DNA of 64,000 nucleotides from J089 sp964535735 (GCA_964535735.1 CAZHTM010000009.1:1-64000); one strand, 5' to 3'; positions 18,495 to 26,992 are shown, numbered from the stretch's first letter. The notes: generated from the letters alone by a model not told the origin. Numbers and translations: made by a program.

Positions 18495-19871
18495 CTAACG
18501 GGGTAGGGGGTTGGGCAAATCAGCCACCACGTAACTCATCACCGCCAGGGCCGCCACACAACGATTGAACTCATCTCGGTTTAATTTATCCAGCATATCC
18601 GCGTGGGTATGATGATACCAGAAATATTGACTTCCGTCCACATTTAAACCGGCCACAGGAACGCCCTGACGCCGGAGCGGTGAAATATCCGCACCACCGC
18701 CGCCCTTGGTGATAGTTCCCGCCTGAATGGGATTCAACAACGTTCCAATTTCACTCATGATATTAAACGCTTCCTCCGATCCGGTAAAGCCGAACCCGGA
18801 CGGAGTGAACACGCCTTCATCGGCCTCAATCGCCAGAATATGATTTTCCAGTTCGTCCTGGTGATCCGCGGCGTACGTCTTTCCACCTCGGGTGCCGTTT
18901 TCTTCATTGGTCCAGAAGATGACTCGGATCGTCCGTCGAGGGCGGAGGTCCAACGCTTTCAACAAACGCACCGCCTCCCAGGATGCCACGCAGCCGCCCG
19001 CATCGTCCATGGCTCCTTGACCCACGTCCCAAGAATCCAAATGTCCGCTGAGGATCACCACATCATCCGGTTTTTCCCAACCCTTCAGCTCCGCAATGAC
19101 ATTGCGGCTGGGGACATCCGGAAGGGTTTTGGCTTCCATGTTGAGCCAGAGTTTTATCGTTTGTCCCCGATCATACATTCGTTGAAGCATTTCCGCCGCC
19201 TCGATTGTAATGGCGGCTTGAGGAATTTTAGGAATGGTATCGGCATACCCCATACCTCCAGTGTGAGGCGTATTCAGAGAGACCGGTCCCACGGAACGAA
19301 CTAAACTGGCCACGGCGCCGTAGCGAGCCGCCTCGATAGCGCCAGCGTAGCGGTACCGTACCGTTTTTCCGTACGTGGTAAATGGTTCGTTATACACAAC
19401 AATTTTTCCCTGGACTTGGTTTTCCTTTTTCTTCAGATCGTCAAAATCCCGCACAACAACCGCTTCCGCTGTGATACCTTCCGGCGGCGTGCCAATGCTT
19501 CCTCCTAGCCCCAGCATAGCCAACCGGCTAACTCGAGGCTCCAAGAGCGTCAGGGATTCCTCACCTCGTACCCAGTGGGGTACCATCACCTCTTCGCCAT
19601 GAACGTTCTCTAATCCACTTTCGGCTAAAGCGGTAATAGCCCAGTCGATGGCATTTTCCAGGTTTTCGGAACCGCTGAGTCGCGGACCAAAGGTGTCTAC
19701 CAGGTAGGCCAGACGGTCAAACCCCACGGTGTCCGCCAAAGCCGCTTCAATAATACGTTTCGCTGTGGCTTGATATGAATGCACTGGCGAGGAGGGTTGT
19801 CCACAGGCGATAAACATCATTGTTTGGATGATAAGACCGCCCCAAAAGAATGGATAAAATTTTATTCGCAC
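18495..19871 (-). CDS. M28-family zinc metallopeptidase (carboxypeptidase Q-like), probable lipoprotein
   Basis: 458 residues starting at a GTG with AGGAGGG just upstream. The N-terminus MRIKFYPFFWGGLIIQTMMFIACG ends in a lipobox-like FIAC. The fold is an M28 peptidase with an inserted PA domain (about residues 130-230, including VQGKIVVYNEPF). The two-zinc site residues appear in order: His and Asp in GHLDSWDVGQGAMDDAGG, Glu-Glu in FWTNEENGTRGG, Asp in IEADEGVF and His in YHHTHADMLDKL. This pattern matches plasma glutamate carboxypeptidase-type dipeptidases. It is predicted to act at the cell envelope, releasing amino acids from small peptides. An 11-nt gap follows the asparaginase-like gene. 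Confidence 0.9.
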   Translation of the reverse strand: MRIKFYPFFWGGLIIQTMMFIACGQPSSPVHSYQATAKRIIEAALADTVGFDRLAYLVDTFGPRLSGSENLENAIDWAITALAESGLENVHGEEVMVPHWVRGEESLTLLEPRVSRLAMLGLGGSIGTPPEGITAEAVVVRDFDDLKKKENQVQGKIVVYNEPFTTYGKTVRYRYAGAIEAARYGAVASLVRSVGPVSLNTPHTGGMGYADTIPKIPQAAITIEAAEMLQRMYDRGQTIKLWLNMEAKTLPDVPSRNVIAELKGWEKPDDVVILSGHLDSWDVGQGAMDDAGGCVASWEAVRLLKALDLRPRRTIRVIFWTNEENGTRGGKTYAADHQDELENHILAIEADEGVFTPSGFGFTGSEEAFNIMSEIGTLLNPIQAGTITKGGGGADISPLRRQGVPVAGLNVDGSQYFWYHHTHADMLDKLNRDEFNRCVAALAVMSYVVADLPNPLPR

Positions 19872-19881
19872 GTTAGCCCTC

Positions 19882-20382
19882 CTATGTTTTTATTATCTGA
19901 ACATCCTCAAAAATTCCCGTTTTTTTGTTCTTCCTCACCTTATCATGATCAAAATACCGCCCGTTCATGGAAATATAGACTCCTGGCGGCAGTGTTTGAA
20001 CAAAAGCCAGAGCGCTGCCCAGATTAAATAAACCGTCGGAAGCACCAAACTTGTAGGGGATCATGGCCCCTGTCAGAACAATGGTTTTTGGGAGTTGGGC
20101 ATCCGCCAAAACCCGAGCCGTGTCCACCATAGTATCGGTGCCGTGGGTAATTACAATCCGATCTTCCTTCGCCTTGCGGCAGTGTTCCCGAATCTCTTCC
20201 CGTTGGCTTTGGGTCATTTCTAGACTGTCAATCAACATCAACTCCGTGACCATTACGTCCAGTTGGGATCGGCCCAGCTTCAAAATTTCATCAATGTGAG
20301 TATGAGTGAAATACAACCGGCCATGGATTTCATCATACTCCTTATCAAAAGTTCCTCCGGTAATAAAAATGCGAATGTTCAT
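19882..20382 (-). CDS. single-domain asparaginase-like protein
   Basis: 166 residues corresponding only to the N-terminal domain of type I/II L-asparaginases. Motif 1 is FITGGTFDKEYDE; motif 2 is ITHGTDTMVDTA, carrying the Thr-Asp pair; LTGAMIPYKFGASDGLFNLGSAL follows. The C-terminal domain of classical enzymes (about 150 residues) is missing, with a normal stop followed by the next gene. Compact asparaginase-domain proteins of this length exist in databases, so this is probably a family form rather than a truncation. The start has AAAGG upstream and lies one base after the GT2 stop. Confidence 0.8.
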   Translation of the reverse strand: MNIRIFITGGTFDKEYDEIHGRLYFTHTHIDEILKLGRSQLDVMVTELMLIDSLEMTQSQREEIREHCRKAKEDRIVITHGTDTMVDTARVLADAQLPKTIVLTGAMIPYKFGASDGLFNLGSALAFVQTLPPGVYISMNGRYFDHDKVRKNKKTGIFEDVQIIKT

Positions 20383-20383
20383 G

Positions 20384-21067
20384 TTATACCTTTCGTTTCA
20401 ACCGGTACTTGATGAGGGTAAAAATGGCGCCAATTCCTGTTCGCCAGCTGATTTTTTTTCCTTCCTGTTTACTTCGGGGGAGGTAGGAAATGGGAATTTC
20501 ATGAATGGCGTAGCCCCGGCGTAGGGCAACCGCCGTCACTTCTGGACAAAAGTTGAATCCCTTAGCTTTGAGATCCATGTCCATGAGCACATCCCGACGA
20601 AACAATTTATAGCACGTAGGTTCATCGGTGATATCCGATCCGTAGAGTCGATTGGTGAGCCAAGACAGAAATCGTCCACCCAAGTAAAAACTCACATAGG
20701 AAATGGGATCGCCGCCCAAAATCCGGGACCCGTACACTACCGGGTGTCCTTTTCGGGCTTCCGCTAACAGGGATATCAAATCTCGGGGATCATATTCCAG
20801 GTCGCCATCCTGGATTACAATATAATCTCCGGTGGTGTGTGCCAGCGCCGTCTGAATGGCGGCCCCCTTTCCTCGATTGCGGTCATGAAAAAGAACGATC
20901 CGCCCCTCGACTGGCGGAAGCGCTTTTAGAAAGTCGGTGGTTCCATCAGTGGAACCGTCATCCACCAAAATGATTTCCCGGTCCAGATCCAGAGCTTCCA
21001 CCCGATTCAGCAATTCCGGAAGGGTGGCCACTTCGTTGTAGACCGGAATGATGATTGATACGTCCAC
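20384..21067 (-). CDS. GT2-family glycosyltransferase (dolichol-phosphate mannosyltransferase-like)
   Basis: 227 residues, GTG start (MDVSIIIPVYNE). GT-A motifs are LVDDGSTDGT, GKGAAIQTAL and the metal-binding IQDGDLEYDPRDL, followed by VVYGSRIL and a short C-terminal region. The length and the YDPRDL string resemble DPM1-type enzymes that load a sugar onto polyprenyl phosphate, but there are no transmembrane helices, so it probably associates peripherally. The acceptor is not predictable. It overlaps no gene but lies 6 nt below the ArsC-like gene and 1 nt above the asparaginase gene. Confidence 0.88.
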   Translation of the reverse strand: MDVSIIIPVYNEVATLPELLNRVEALDLDREIILVDDGSTDGTTDFLKALPPVEGRIVLFHDRNRGKGAAIQTALAHTTGDYIVIQDGDLEYDPRDLISLLAEARKGHPVVYGSRILGGDPISYVSFYLGGRFLSWLTNRLYGSDITDEPTCYKLFRRDVLMDMDLKAKGFNFCPEVTAVALRRGYAIHEIPISYLPRSKQEGKKISWRTGIGAIFTLIKYRLKRKV

Positions 21068-21073
21068 GGGCGA

Positions 21074-21424
21074 TCAGAGCAGCTCGGCGATGGCTTCAGC
21101 GGGGCGACCCAGCACCGCCCGACTCCCTTTCACCACAATTGGTCGTTCAATGAGCTTGGGGTGGGTGGCCATGGCCTCGAAAAGCGCTTCATCATCCTCC
21201 AGACGCGATTTCAATCCCAACGCTTTGAATTCCGCTTCCTGTCGACGGATAAAATCCCGAGGGCGCTTACCCATTTTCTGAGCCAGGTCTTTTAAGGTCG
21301 CCACAGAAGGGGGATTTTTTAAATAGTCAACAATGTCTGGTTCAATGCCATGATCCCGCAGGAATTGCAATCCTTCCCGGCTTTTCCGGCAACGAGGGTT
21401 GTGGTAAATCAACGCCGAATCCAT
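21074..21424 (-). CDS. ArsC-family thioredoxin-fold reductase
   Basis: 116 residues. The start at ATG 21424 is chosen over an upstream TTG because GGAG precedes it and because it gives the family N-terminus ALIYHNPRCRKSREGLQFL. The catalytic Cys is in NPRCRKS (a CX3-type loop of glutaredoxin-linked arsenate reductases). The C-terminal HPKLIERPIVVKGSRAVLGRP holds the conserved RP(I/L)V motif and the arginine. It would reduce arsenate using glutathione/glutaredoxin or be a relative with a different thiol substrate. No other ars gene is adjacent, so arsenic resistance is not proven. Confidence 0.85.
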   Translation of the reverse strand: MDSALIYHNPRCRKSREGLQFLRDHGIEPDIVDYLKNPPSVATLKDLAQKMGKRPRDFIRRQEAEFKALGLKSRLEDDEALFEAMATHPKLIERPIVVKGSRAVLGRPAEAIAELL

Positions 21425-21453
21425 ACCTGTCTCCAATAGCTAAGGTAAGTCAC

Positions 21454-21473
21454 AAAAAAAGGTCCTGAAGACC
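21454..21473 (-). terminator. weak intrinsic terminator
   Basis: On the minus strand, GGTCTTCAGGACC is followed by seven T. The stem is only 4-5 bp. It lies between the deiodinase-like gene and the ArsC gene, so it may partially separate the two. Confidence 0.45.
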
Positions 21474-21483
21474 GAAAAGCAGT

Positions 21484-22140
21484 CTAAAAAACCTGAGCCA
21501 CTTCCTCAAAGGATTTCTTGGATAGCACAGGCACTTGGGTTCCCTCCGCTGGATGGCCCACTGGAATCAGAAGAACTGGTTTTTCATGAGCAGGGCGCTG
21601 GAGGATTGTTGATAAAAAATTCATGGGACTGGGTGTGTGAGGCAGAGCCACCAATCCCGCCTGGTGTATGGCAGCAAATAAAAATCCGCAGGCGATACCC
21701 ACTGATTCGGAGACATAATAATTTTTCCGGGGATTCCCTTCTGACGTATCTACGCTCTGCTTAAACACTACGATCAAGGCGGGCGCCGTTTCCAAATATG
21801 GTTTTCGCCAGTCTGTTCCCAGGGGTTCCAGGTCTTCGATCCAACTTTTGGGTGCCCGGTGGCGATAAAACGCTTTCTCCTCGTTTTCCGCTGCCAATCG
21901 GATTTTCCGCTTAATGACCGGGTCTTGGACAATACAGAAAAACCAGGGCTGTTTATTAGCGCCAGAGGGCGCGGAGGCAGCGGTGTTTATCAGGGTCTTC
22001 AACACCTCCAGAGGTACCGGCCGATCACTGAAATGGCGAATAGATCGACGCATTTGCATCGAGTCATAAAAAGCTTGAGAGCGGTGGAGGATTTCTTCAT
22101 CTGTAAGGGATCGGTGTGGATAGGGTTGGAATTTAGTCAT
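21484..22140 (-). CDS. iodotyrosine deiodinase-like flavoprotein (nitroreductase fold)
   Basis: 218 residues from ATG 22140, which has GGAAAGGG 8 nt upstream; an earlier ATG (22188) lacks a site. The FMN-binding motifs are RRSIRHFSD and ASAPSGANKQPWFF. Unlike generic nitroreductases it carries the active-site lid of iodotyrosine deiodinase: Glu88, Tyr92 and Lys113, spaced 4 and 21 residues apart as in the animal enzyme. It also has TAPALIVVFKQ, YYVSESVGIACGFLFAA, GLVALPHTPSP and RPAHEKPVLLIPVGHPA. Bacterial homologues dehalogenate halotyrosines with NAD(P)H. The physiological substrate in this organism is unknown. Its start overlaps the stop of the upstream membrane-protein gene by 8 nt. Confidence 0.8.
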   Translation of the reverse strand: MTKFQPYPHRSLTDEEILHRSQAFYDSMQMRRSIRHFSDRPVPLEVLKTLINTAASAPSGANKQPWFFCIVQDPVIKRKIRLAAENEEKAFYRHRAPKSWIEDLEPLGTDWRKPYLETAPALIVVFKQSVDTSEGNPRKNYYVSESVGIACGFLFAAIHQAGLVALPHTPSPMNFLSTILQRPAHEKPVLLIPVGHPAEGTQVPVLSKKSFEEVAQVF

Positions 22141-22498
22141 AGGTTGGCCCTTTCCGGGATAAACGATATCCAAATACCAAAATGCCAAGTGTGATCATTC
22201 CCTGAAAAATTGGTAAAGTTCGCTGGAGTCCGGGAAGGGTCGCCAGATCGATCAGGGATAGCACGGAGGCCGCCAGAGTTGCAATTAACGATAAAGGATA
22301 CCATCCGGATCGCTGCACCATGGTCCAAACCAAGGCCAATGCAAATAGCGCCGCGACCACTAATCGCCCTAAATCCATCCCCACGCGGGGAGTAGGATGA
22401 GTAGCCAGATCCATGGCTCCATTCCATAAAAAAATCATTCCACCGAGACTTAGCAGAATCAAGAATAAACGGTTTTTTGGTTTTTGAATTGTATTCAT
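22133..22498 (-). CDS. small integral membrane protein
   Basis: 121 residues from ATG 22498. An in-frame ATG 16 codons upstream would run close to the divergent gene and add a basic leader. Four hydrophobic segments: LFLILLSLGGMIFLWNG, LVVAALFALALVWTMV, LSLIATLAASVLSLIDLA and MITLGILVFGYRL. No motif identifies a family. The stop overlaps the start of the deiodinase-like gene (ATGACTAA), so it is translationally coupled to it and may serve the same pathway. It is divergent from the PAF-acetylhydrolase-like gene, 81 bases away. Confidence 0.6.
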   Translation of the reverse strand: MNTIQKPKNRLFLILLSLGGMIFLWNGAMDLATHPTPRVGMDLGRLVVAALFALALVWTMVQRSGWYPLSLIATLAASVLSLIDLATLPGLQRTLPIFQGMITLGILVFGYRLSRKGPTYD

Positions 22499-22579
22499 AG
22501 AATAAAACTTACATACGAACCGACGATAAGCACGTTGGTTTTCCATTTTCAGAGGAAAGAGAATTGTCTATTTTTCAGG

Positions 22580-23971
22580 GTGAAATTTTTAGAATTGATC
22601 ATCATTCTTACTCAGTTGGTGGTTCTGGGCCTCTTGTCACGAAAGCGCGGATCCCGGCTGAATGCTCTCCTGGTTCTACTCTTCGCAATCCTGGTTGCAC
22701 TGATTCATTTTCTAACCGAAGGATATCGCTGGCAGATGATTCCGGCTTATTTTCTGCTCACGGGAACCTATATCTGGCATCGACTTCATCCTCATCACCC
22801 CCTGGGGTTCTGGGCCAAAATAGGATTTGGCCTCTGGTGGCTGATTGCCATGCTAATCCCCTTAATAATTCCTCGCTTGACCCTGCCGGATCCTGGCGGA
22901 CCGTATCGTGTCGGAACTCAAACCGTCGTACTTACTGATTCCACAAGGAAAGAATGGTTCACGGAGACACCAGATGATTTGCGGAAAATCGTCGTTCAAT
23001 TCTGGTATCCCGCACAGTCGGTGGCGGGACTGACGCCCGAACCCTATCTGGATCGACTCGATCTCCGGGGCCCTGCCATGATTGATCAACTGGAGGTGCC
23101 GGACATTCTGAAACCTCCTTCAAGCTTACTTCGGTTTTTTACGCTGTTCCGCACCCATTCTTATCCCCAGGCATCACCATTGAATCGCCCTGGTCCGGTG
23201 GTCGTGGTTTCCCCGGGATTGGGCGGGAGTCGATTGCTGCATCGCACCCTGGCGGAATACCTGGCTAGCCGGGGAATGACTGTCATCATTATCGATCATC
23301 CCTACGACGCCAACCTCACCGTTTTTCCGGACGGCTCCATCGCCGATTACCGTTCTGGGTTAGACGGAATGGCGGCATCGGACAGCGCTCGCATTCGTCA
23401 TCGCCAGTTGAGGACGCGGGTTGACGATCTACATTTTCTCTTAGACCGTATACGGCAAGATTCTACTTTATTTTCGAATATTCTTCCCGGGCGACCCATT
23501 AAGTCTTTTTTCCTGGTGGGACATAGTTTTGGTGGCACAACCATCTTCCAGACCGCCCTGGAACGCAACGATATCCGGGCTGTGGTAGCGCTGGACGGTT
23601 GGAATCTGGCATTGCCGGATAGTGTTCTGGACAAGGGTTTGCCTGTCCCGGCTTTGTATCTGGGTCGACCGCATTGGGACAATCCGAATAATTACCGACG
23701 GTTAGCGCAATTTTTCCAGGCCGACACATCAACGTATCATCGCTGGCTAATCCTCCATTCGGTCCATCATTTTGATTTTTCGGACGTTCCCCTCCTGTCG
23801 CCGCTGTTGCGGCTGCTTGGGAATCAAGGCACCATTCCTCCCGAACGGGTCGTCCCCATGGTAAATTCGATGGTTGCCGCGTTTATCGAAGGCGGCAGTG
23901 TCGCTTTCTCGGAAGTGATATCCGTAGATCCCAACCGTGTATTGGAGATGGGTACCTATGATTTCCGCTGA
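22580..23971 (+). CDS. membrane-anchored PAF-acetylhydrolase-like alpha/beta hydrolase
   Basis: About 463 residues from GTG 22580; the start is uncertain because the best purine-rich sequence (22549-22560) is about 20 nt away. Three or four N-terminal transmembrane helices (LELIIILTQLVVLGLL, LNALLVLLFAILVALIHFL, MIPAYFLLTGTYIW, WWLIAMLIPLII) precede a soluble hydrolase domain. That domain opens with the family strand KIVVQFWYPAQ. The catalytic triad is Ser in FLVGHSFGGTT, Asp in VVALDGW and His in LHSVHHFDFSD, as in plasma platelet-activating-factor acetylhydrolase. It probably cleaves a lipid or ester in the envelope. It overlaps the Crp/Fnr gene by 14 nt. Confidence 0.82.
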   Translation: MKFLELIIILTQLVVLGLLSRKRGSRLNALLVLLFAILVALIHFLTEGYRWQMIPAYFLLTGTYIWHRLHPHHPLGFWAKIGFGLWWLIAMLIPLIIPRLTLPDPGGPYRVGTQTVVLTDSTRKEWFTETPDDLRKIVVQFWYPAQSVAGLTPEPYLDRLDLRGPAMIDQLEVPDILKPPSSLLRFFTLFRTHSYPQASPLNRPGPVVVVSPGLGGSRLLHRTLAEYLASRGMTVIIIDHPYDANLTVFPDGSIADYRSGLDGMAASDSARIRHRQLRTRVDDLHFLLDRIRQDSTLFSNILPGRPIKSFFLVGHSFGGTTIFQTALERNDIRAVVALDGWNLALPDSVLDKGLPVPALYLGRPHWDNPNNYRRLAQFFQADTSTYHRWLILHSVHHFDFSDVPLLSPLLRLLGNQGTIPPERVVPMVNSMVAAFIEGGSVAFSEVISVDPNRVLEMGTYDFR

Positions 23972-24635
23972 TCAACTGACGCTACTTCAAAAGGAGTTTT
24001 CTTTCTTCTCCGATCCTGATTCTGACTTGACTCGGGAGATGATGAATGTGGGACACTTGCAATCCTTCTCTCCGGGACAGATAATTTTTTCCGAAGGGGA
24101 TGAGTGCACAACCCTGGCGTTGGTCGTGGAGGGCGAAATTCGGGTATATAAACAGGGTGAGTCCGGTCGGGAAATCACGCTTTACCGGCTCGGCCCCGGC
24201 GAAAGTTGTATCCTCACGGCGTCCTGTATTCTCAATCAAGAGTCATTTCCCGCCCTGGCGGTGGTAGAGAAACCGTCTCAAGCATTGTTGGTGCCTTCAT
24301 TCCATTTTCGAGATTGGATGACCCGCTATCCGGTCTGGCAGGATTTTGTGTTCCGTTTGATTTCTCTTCGGCTGGGCAACATTATTGCGGTGGTAGAAGA
24401 AGTCACCTTTCGGCGGATGGACCAACGGCTGGCAGAATATTTACGGCACCGGTTCTCCGGACATGGAAAGGAACTCCGCATAACGCATCAGGATATTGCC
24501 GATGATTTGGGGACGGCCAGAGAAGTGGTGAGCCGATTATTGAAGGAATTTGAACAGGGTCAGGTCGTGGAACTTCAACGGGGATTGATTCGCTTATTGG
24601 ACAAAGAGGCTCTGGCGCGTCTAATTGCTGAGTGA
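23958..24635 (+). CDS. Crp/Fnr-family transcriptional regulator
   Basis: 225 residues from ATG 23958, with GGAG about 10 nt upstream. The cyclic-nucleotide-binding-like barrel spans about 10-125 (FSPGQIIFSEGDECTTLALVVEGEIRVYK). The long dimer helix follows, then a Crp-type winged helix (ITHQDIADDLGTAREVVSRLLKEFEQGQVV). It lacks the N-terminal Cys cluster of oxygen-sensing FNR. Two Cys occur in a conserved-looking GESCILTASCILN string at the position of the nucleotide pocket. Its neighbour is a DUF2892 protein with its own Cys pair, which hints at redox or sulfur sensing; that is inference. It overlaps the preceding hydrolase by 14 nt. Confidence 0.9.
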   Translation: MISADQLTLLQKEFSFFSDPDSDLTREMMNVGHLQSFSPGQIIFSEGDECTTLALVVEGEIRVYKQGESGREITLYRLGPGESCILTASCILNQESFPALAVVEKPSQALLVPSFHFRDWMTRYPVWQDFVFRLISLRLGNIIAVVEEVTFRRMDQRLAEYLRHRFSGHGKELRITHQDIADDLGTAREVVSRLLKEFEQGQVVELQRGLIRLLDKEALARLIAE

Positions 24636-24709
24636 CTTAGTCACGGACGGTTAGACATTTCCGGTGTAATTTTTTACTGAAAATTCGTTAACCAACCATG
24701 GAGTGACTC

Positions 24710-24907
24710 ATGAAATTGAACGAAGGAAATGCTGACCGCATTGTCCGGGTAATCTTGGGCGTTGTTATATTAGCCGTTGGATACAGTATGAAAAGCTGGT
24801 GGGGTGCTATTGGTCTGGTTCCCCTCCTCACCGGAGCTCTTGGAACCTGCCCGATATATTCCGTTTTCGGAATTTCCACCTGCAAACTTAAAGGATCCTC
24901 TTCCTGA
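24710..24907 (+). CDS. DUF2892 (YgaP-type) membrane protein
   Basis: 65 residues with GGAG before the ATG. The family pattern is complete: N..DRIVRVILGVVILAVGY, a second helix WWGAIGLVPLLTGALGTCP and the tail IYSVFGISTCKL. Two Cys (in GTCP and STCK) flank the end of the second helix. In other bacteria DUF2892 is fused or adjacent to rhodanese sulfurtransferases (YgaP) and linked to sulfide or cyanide chemistry. Here it follows the Crp/Fnr gene by 74 bases and is followed by a strong terminator, so the two probably form a small sensor-effector unit. Confidence 0.85.
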   Translation: MKLNEGNADRIVRVILGVVILAVGYSMKSWWGAIGLVPLLTGALGTCPIYSVFGISTCKLKGSSS

Positions 24908-24921
24908 AAATTTGTCCTAAC

Positions 24922-24958
24922 AAAAAAAAAGAGGAGCACAATGGCTCCTCTTTTTTTT
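24922..24958. terminator. bidirectional intrinsic terminator
   Basis: An A-run, GAGGAGC, a short loop, GGCTCCTC and an eight-T run. It separates the plus-strand DUF2892 gene from the minus-strand FadL-like gene and can end both. Confidence 0.9.
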
Positions 24959-24971
24959 GTTTAAATCCGAG

Positions 24972-26279
24972 TTAAAAGGACTTCGATAAACCGAAGGCAA
25001 TCACAAAGGCAGTTTTATTATACCGCTCCGCATAAATTGTACCTACATCTTCGTTATTTCCCTCCTCATAGAAGGTGTTGGAAACCCCAAAATTCAGGGC
25101 TGTAGTAGGATTCAAAGCATATTTAAATCCTCCAGCTACGGTATTGGAATTTAGGGAATAACTGAGATCGGTTTGATAAAATTCATTGGCACCGGTTGTA
25201 GCGCGCAGGTAGCCCAAGCTAATACTTAGCGCATCACTAAGACCATATTCCACAGATGCTCCTGCTTCCCAGTTATTGGTTACATTGGCTTCCCGGCCAT
25301 CCCAGTTCACTTTTTCGTTCTGCCAGTAATCAAAAGAGGTAGCAATCATTAAACGTTCTGACGGTTTAAGATTGAGACCAAAAGAAATTTGTGGTGGCAA
25401 ATCTTCATTATATTCCGCTCCATCAGGGAACATCCCTGGCTCACCAAGAACGATGGTGCCATCTTCTTTAGTCTCAGCGGTTAATTTAAGTTTTGTGAGA
25501 GGTTCATACCGGAAAGAAAAACCGATCATATCTCCCGGCGAGAGGAAAACACTAAAAATCGGAGTAATAGCAGAGCCTGTTCGCTTTGAATCCACATTGA
25601 TATCGGGAATTACGCCAACAATATCTCCACCGGTTGCATTCAAAACAGCACCGGTCAAACTACCCTCATAGGTGTTCAGGGCATGGATATAACGCACCCC
25701 AACCCCCAGACTAATGAGATCACTCAATGCGTATGATACCGCACCTTGCCCACTAAAATACACTGAGGAACCAGTAAAACTGGCTGTCACTTGGTATCCA
25801 GTGATGGTTCCGTAGGGACTCAGAGCTGGATCCACGGCTGCCGCTGGAAGACCTACAAGTCGTGCCAATTGATAATCAAAGCTTGGTAACCCATCGGGGA
25901 ATTCCGCACTACCGCCACCGCCTATAGGCATAAAGCCACCGGAGAAGGCTAACTTACCCGATTTTTTTATGACATAAATATTGGGAAAGACGGGTGCAAA
26001 TGTTGTACCCTCGAAACGATTTTTGTTATAGTGTGGGAATTCTGTATCCACGGTCCGCGTCTGCCAGATGGTTTGATTACTCAAATAGAGGTAAAAACCA
26101 TCATTTAAAGTAGTTAAACCAGCGGGATTGAAAAAAGCCGCATCTAAATCAGTAGATGCGTTCCGGTTTAAAGTGCGCATATATTCGGCGCTTTGGTTAC
26201 TATTATGAACCATTCCGCCAGCGAATAGAACACTGAATCCCATCACGCTCATGATGACGGCCACAATTCTTACTTTCAT
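24972..26279 (-). CDS. OmpP1/FadL-family outer-membrane channel
   Basis: 435 residues. After a signal peptide (MKVRIVAVIMSVMGFSVLFAG) comes the FadL-type N-terminal hatch signature NASTDLDAAFFNPAGLTTL. Many amphipathic strands follow, with PPQISFGLNLKPSERLMIA and the C-terminal strand TAFVIAFGLSKSF ending in Phe. FadL relatives let long-chain fatty acids or other hydrophobic compounds cross the outer membrane by lateral diffusion. No fad or hydrocarbon-degradation gene adjoins it. A lipoprotein gene lies upstream on the same strand, separated by its own terminator. Confidence 0.9.
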   Translation of the reverse strand: MKVRIVAVIMSVMGFSVLFAGGMVHNSNQSAEYMRTLNRNASTDLDAAFFNPAGLTTLNDGFYLYLSNQTIWQTRTVDTEFPHYNKNRFEGTTFAPVFPNIYVIKKSGKLAFSGGFMPIGGGGSAEFPDGLPSFDYQLARLVGLPAAAVDPALSPYGTITGYQVTASFTGSSVYFSGQGAVSYALSDLISLGVGVRYIHALNTYEGSLTGAVLNATGGDIVGVIPDINVDSKRTGSAITPIFSVFLSPGDMIGFSFRYEPLTKLKLTAETKEDGTIVLGEPGMFPDGAEYNEDLPPQISFGLNLKPSERLMIATSFDYWQNEKVNWDGREANVTNNWEAGASVEYGLSDALSISLGYLRATTGANEFYQTDLSYSLNSNTVAGGFKYALNPTTALNFGVSNTFYEEGNNEDVGTIYAERYNKTAFVIAFGLSKSF

Positions 26280-26307
26280 TTTACCCTCCTAATACAATGA
26301 TTAAATC

Positions 26308-26352
26308 AGAAAAAGGCAGTGTTGAATTTGAGATCAACAACCTGCCTTTTTC
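26308..26352 (-). terminator. intrinsic terminator of the lipoprotein gene
   Basis: Arms AGAAAAAGGCAG and CTGCCTTTTTCT with an inner stem GTTGA/TCAAC. It lies directly downstream of the minus-strand lipoprotein gene, ahead of the FadL-like gene. Confidence 0.85.
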
Positions 26353-26383
26353 TGTATGAATTACCGCGACTAAGCGCTAATGA

Positions 26384-26992
26384 TTACTGAATGGCCCACC
26401 CCAGGGTGGTAGTGCTGGTTTCTTGAACGGATACATCCGGGATAAATAAATCCGGAATACCATCCTGATCGGAATCAACCGGGAGAACCACTGTAATGGT
26501 ATCCACTGATTGATATGTCATGGTGATGGAGGTGGGATTTGTGGCATCATCCACAGTCAAAGCACCGCCCAGGTCGTACAGTCCGCCATCAATCAGCAAA
26601 GTGCTCATGTCTTCCGCCGCTGTCCAGGTTCCCTGATCATTCAACGGAACGATGGAGGGGGCAAAGCCTAAGGTGTCGCTGGATACTGGCAGATTTCCCG
26701 TTAAGGTAAAGGTGAAATCATCTTTCAGATTCACAGTAGCGGAAACGCCCAGAGCGCTAAAAGCCGTCCAATCCATGCCACCTGAACCAAGGGGCGTACC
26801 AGCGGGATAATTCAAGGCGGTGATATCGGCTGCCGCCACAAAGGATGAGGTTTGTTCCATATTGTCCATTACCCACGTACCCACCAGAGGGTGTTGATCG
26901 GTAGTAGTATCATCATCGGATTCACATCCAGCTAAAAATAGCCCCATGGCAATGATGAGCATAAAGGATACGATTTTTAAGTACTTATTCAT
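26384..26992 (-). CDS. lipoprotein of unknown function
   Basis: 202 residues. The signal MNKYLKIVSFMLIIAMGLFLAGC has a canonical lipobox (LAGC), followed by an acidic linker. The mature part begins HPLVGTWVMDNMEQT, like the first strand of lipocalin-like domains. Further strands (LKDDFTFTLTG, QGTWTAAEDMSTLLIDGG, SITMTYQSVDTITVVLPV) alternate as in a small beta-barrel. Near the end is a DSDQDGIPD motif resembling a calcium-binding thrombospondin type 3 repeat. It is probably anchored in the outer membrane. The lipocalin-like assignment is tentative. Confidence 0.7.
   Translation of the reverse strand: MNKYLKIVSFMLIIAMGLFLAGCESDDDTTTDQHPLVGTWVMDNMEQTSSFVAAADITALNYPAGTPLGSGGMDWTAFSALGVSATVNLKDDFTFTLTGNLPVSSDTLGFAPSIVPLNDQGTWTAAEDMSTLLIDGGLYDLGGALTVDDATNPTSITMTYQSVDTITVVLPVDSDQDGIPDLFIPDVSVQETSTTTLGWAIQ

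Noticed and set aside
19882..20382. Asparaginase gene truncated by mutation
   Set aside because: The stop is followed by a normally spaced neighbour with its own start signals, and no second-domain sequence remains downstream, so a compact family member is more likely.
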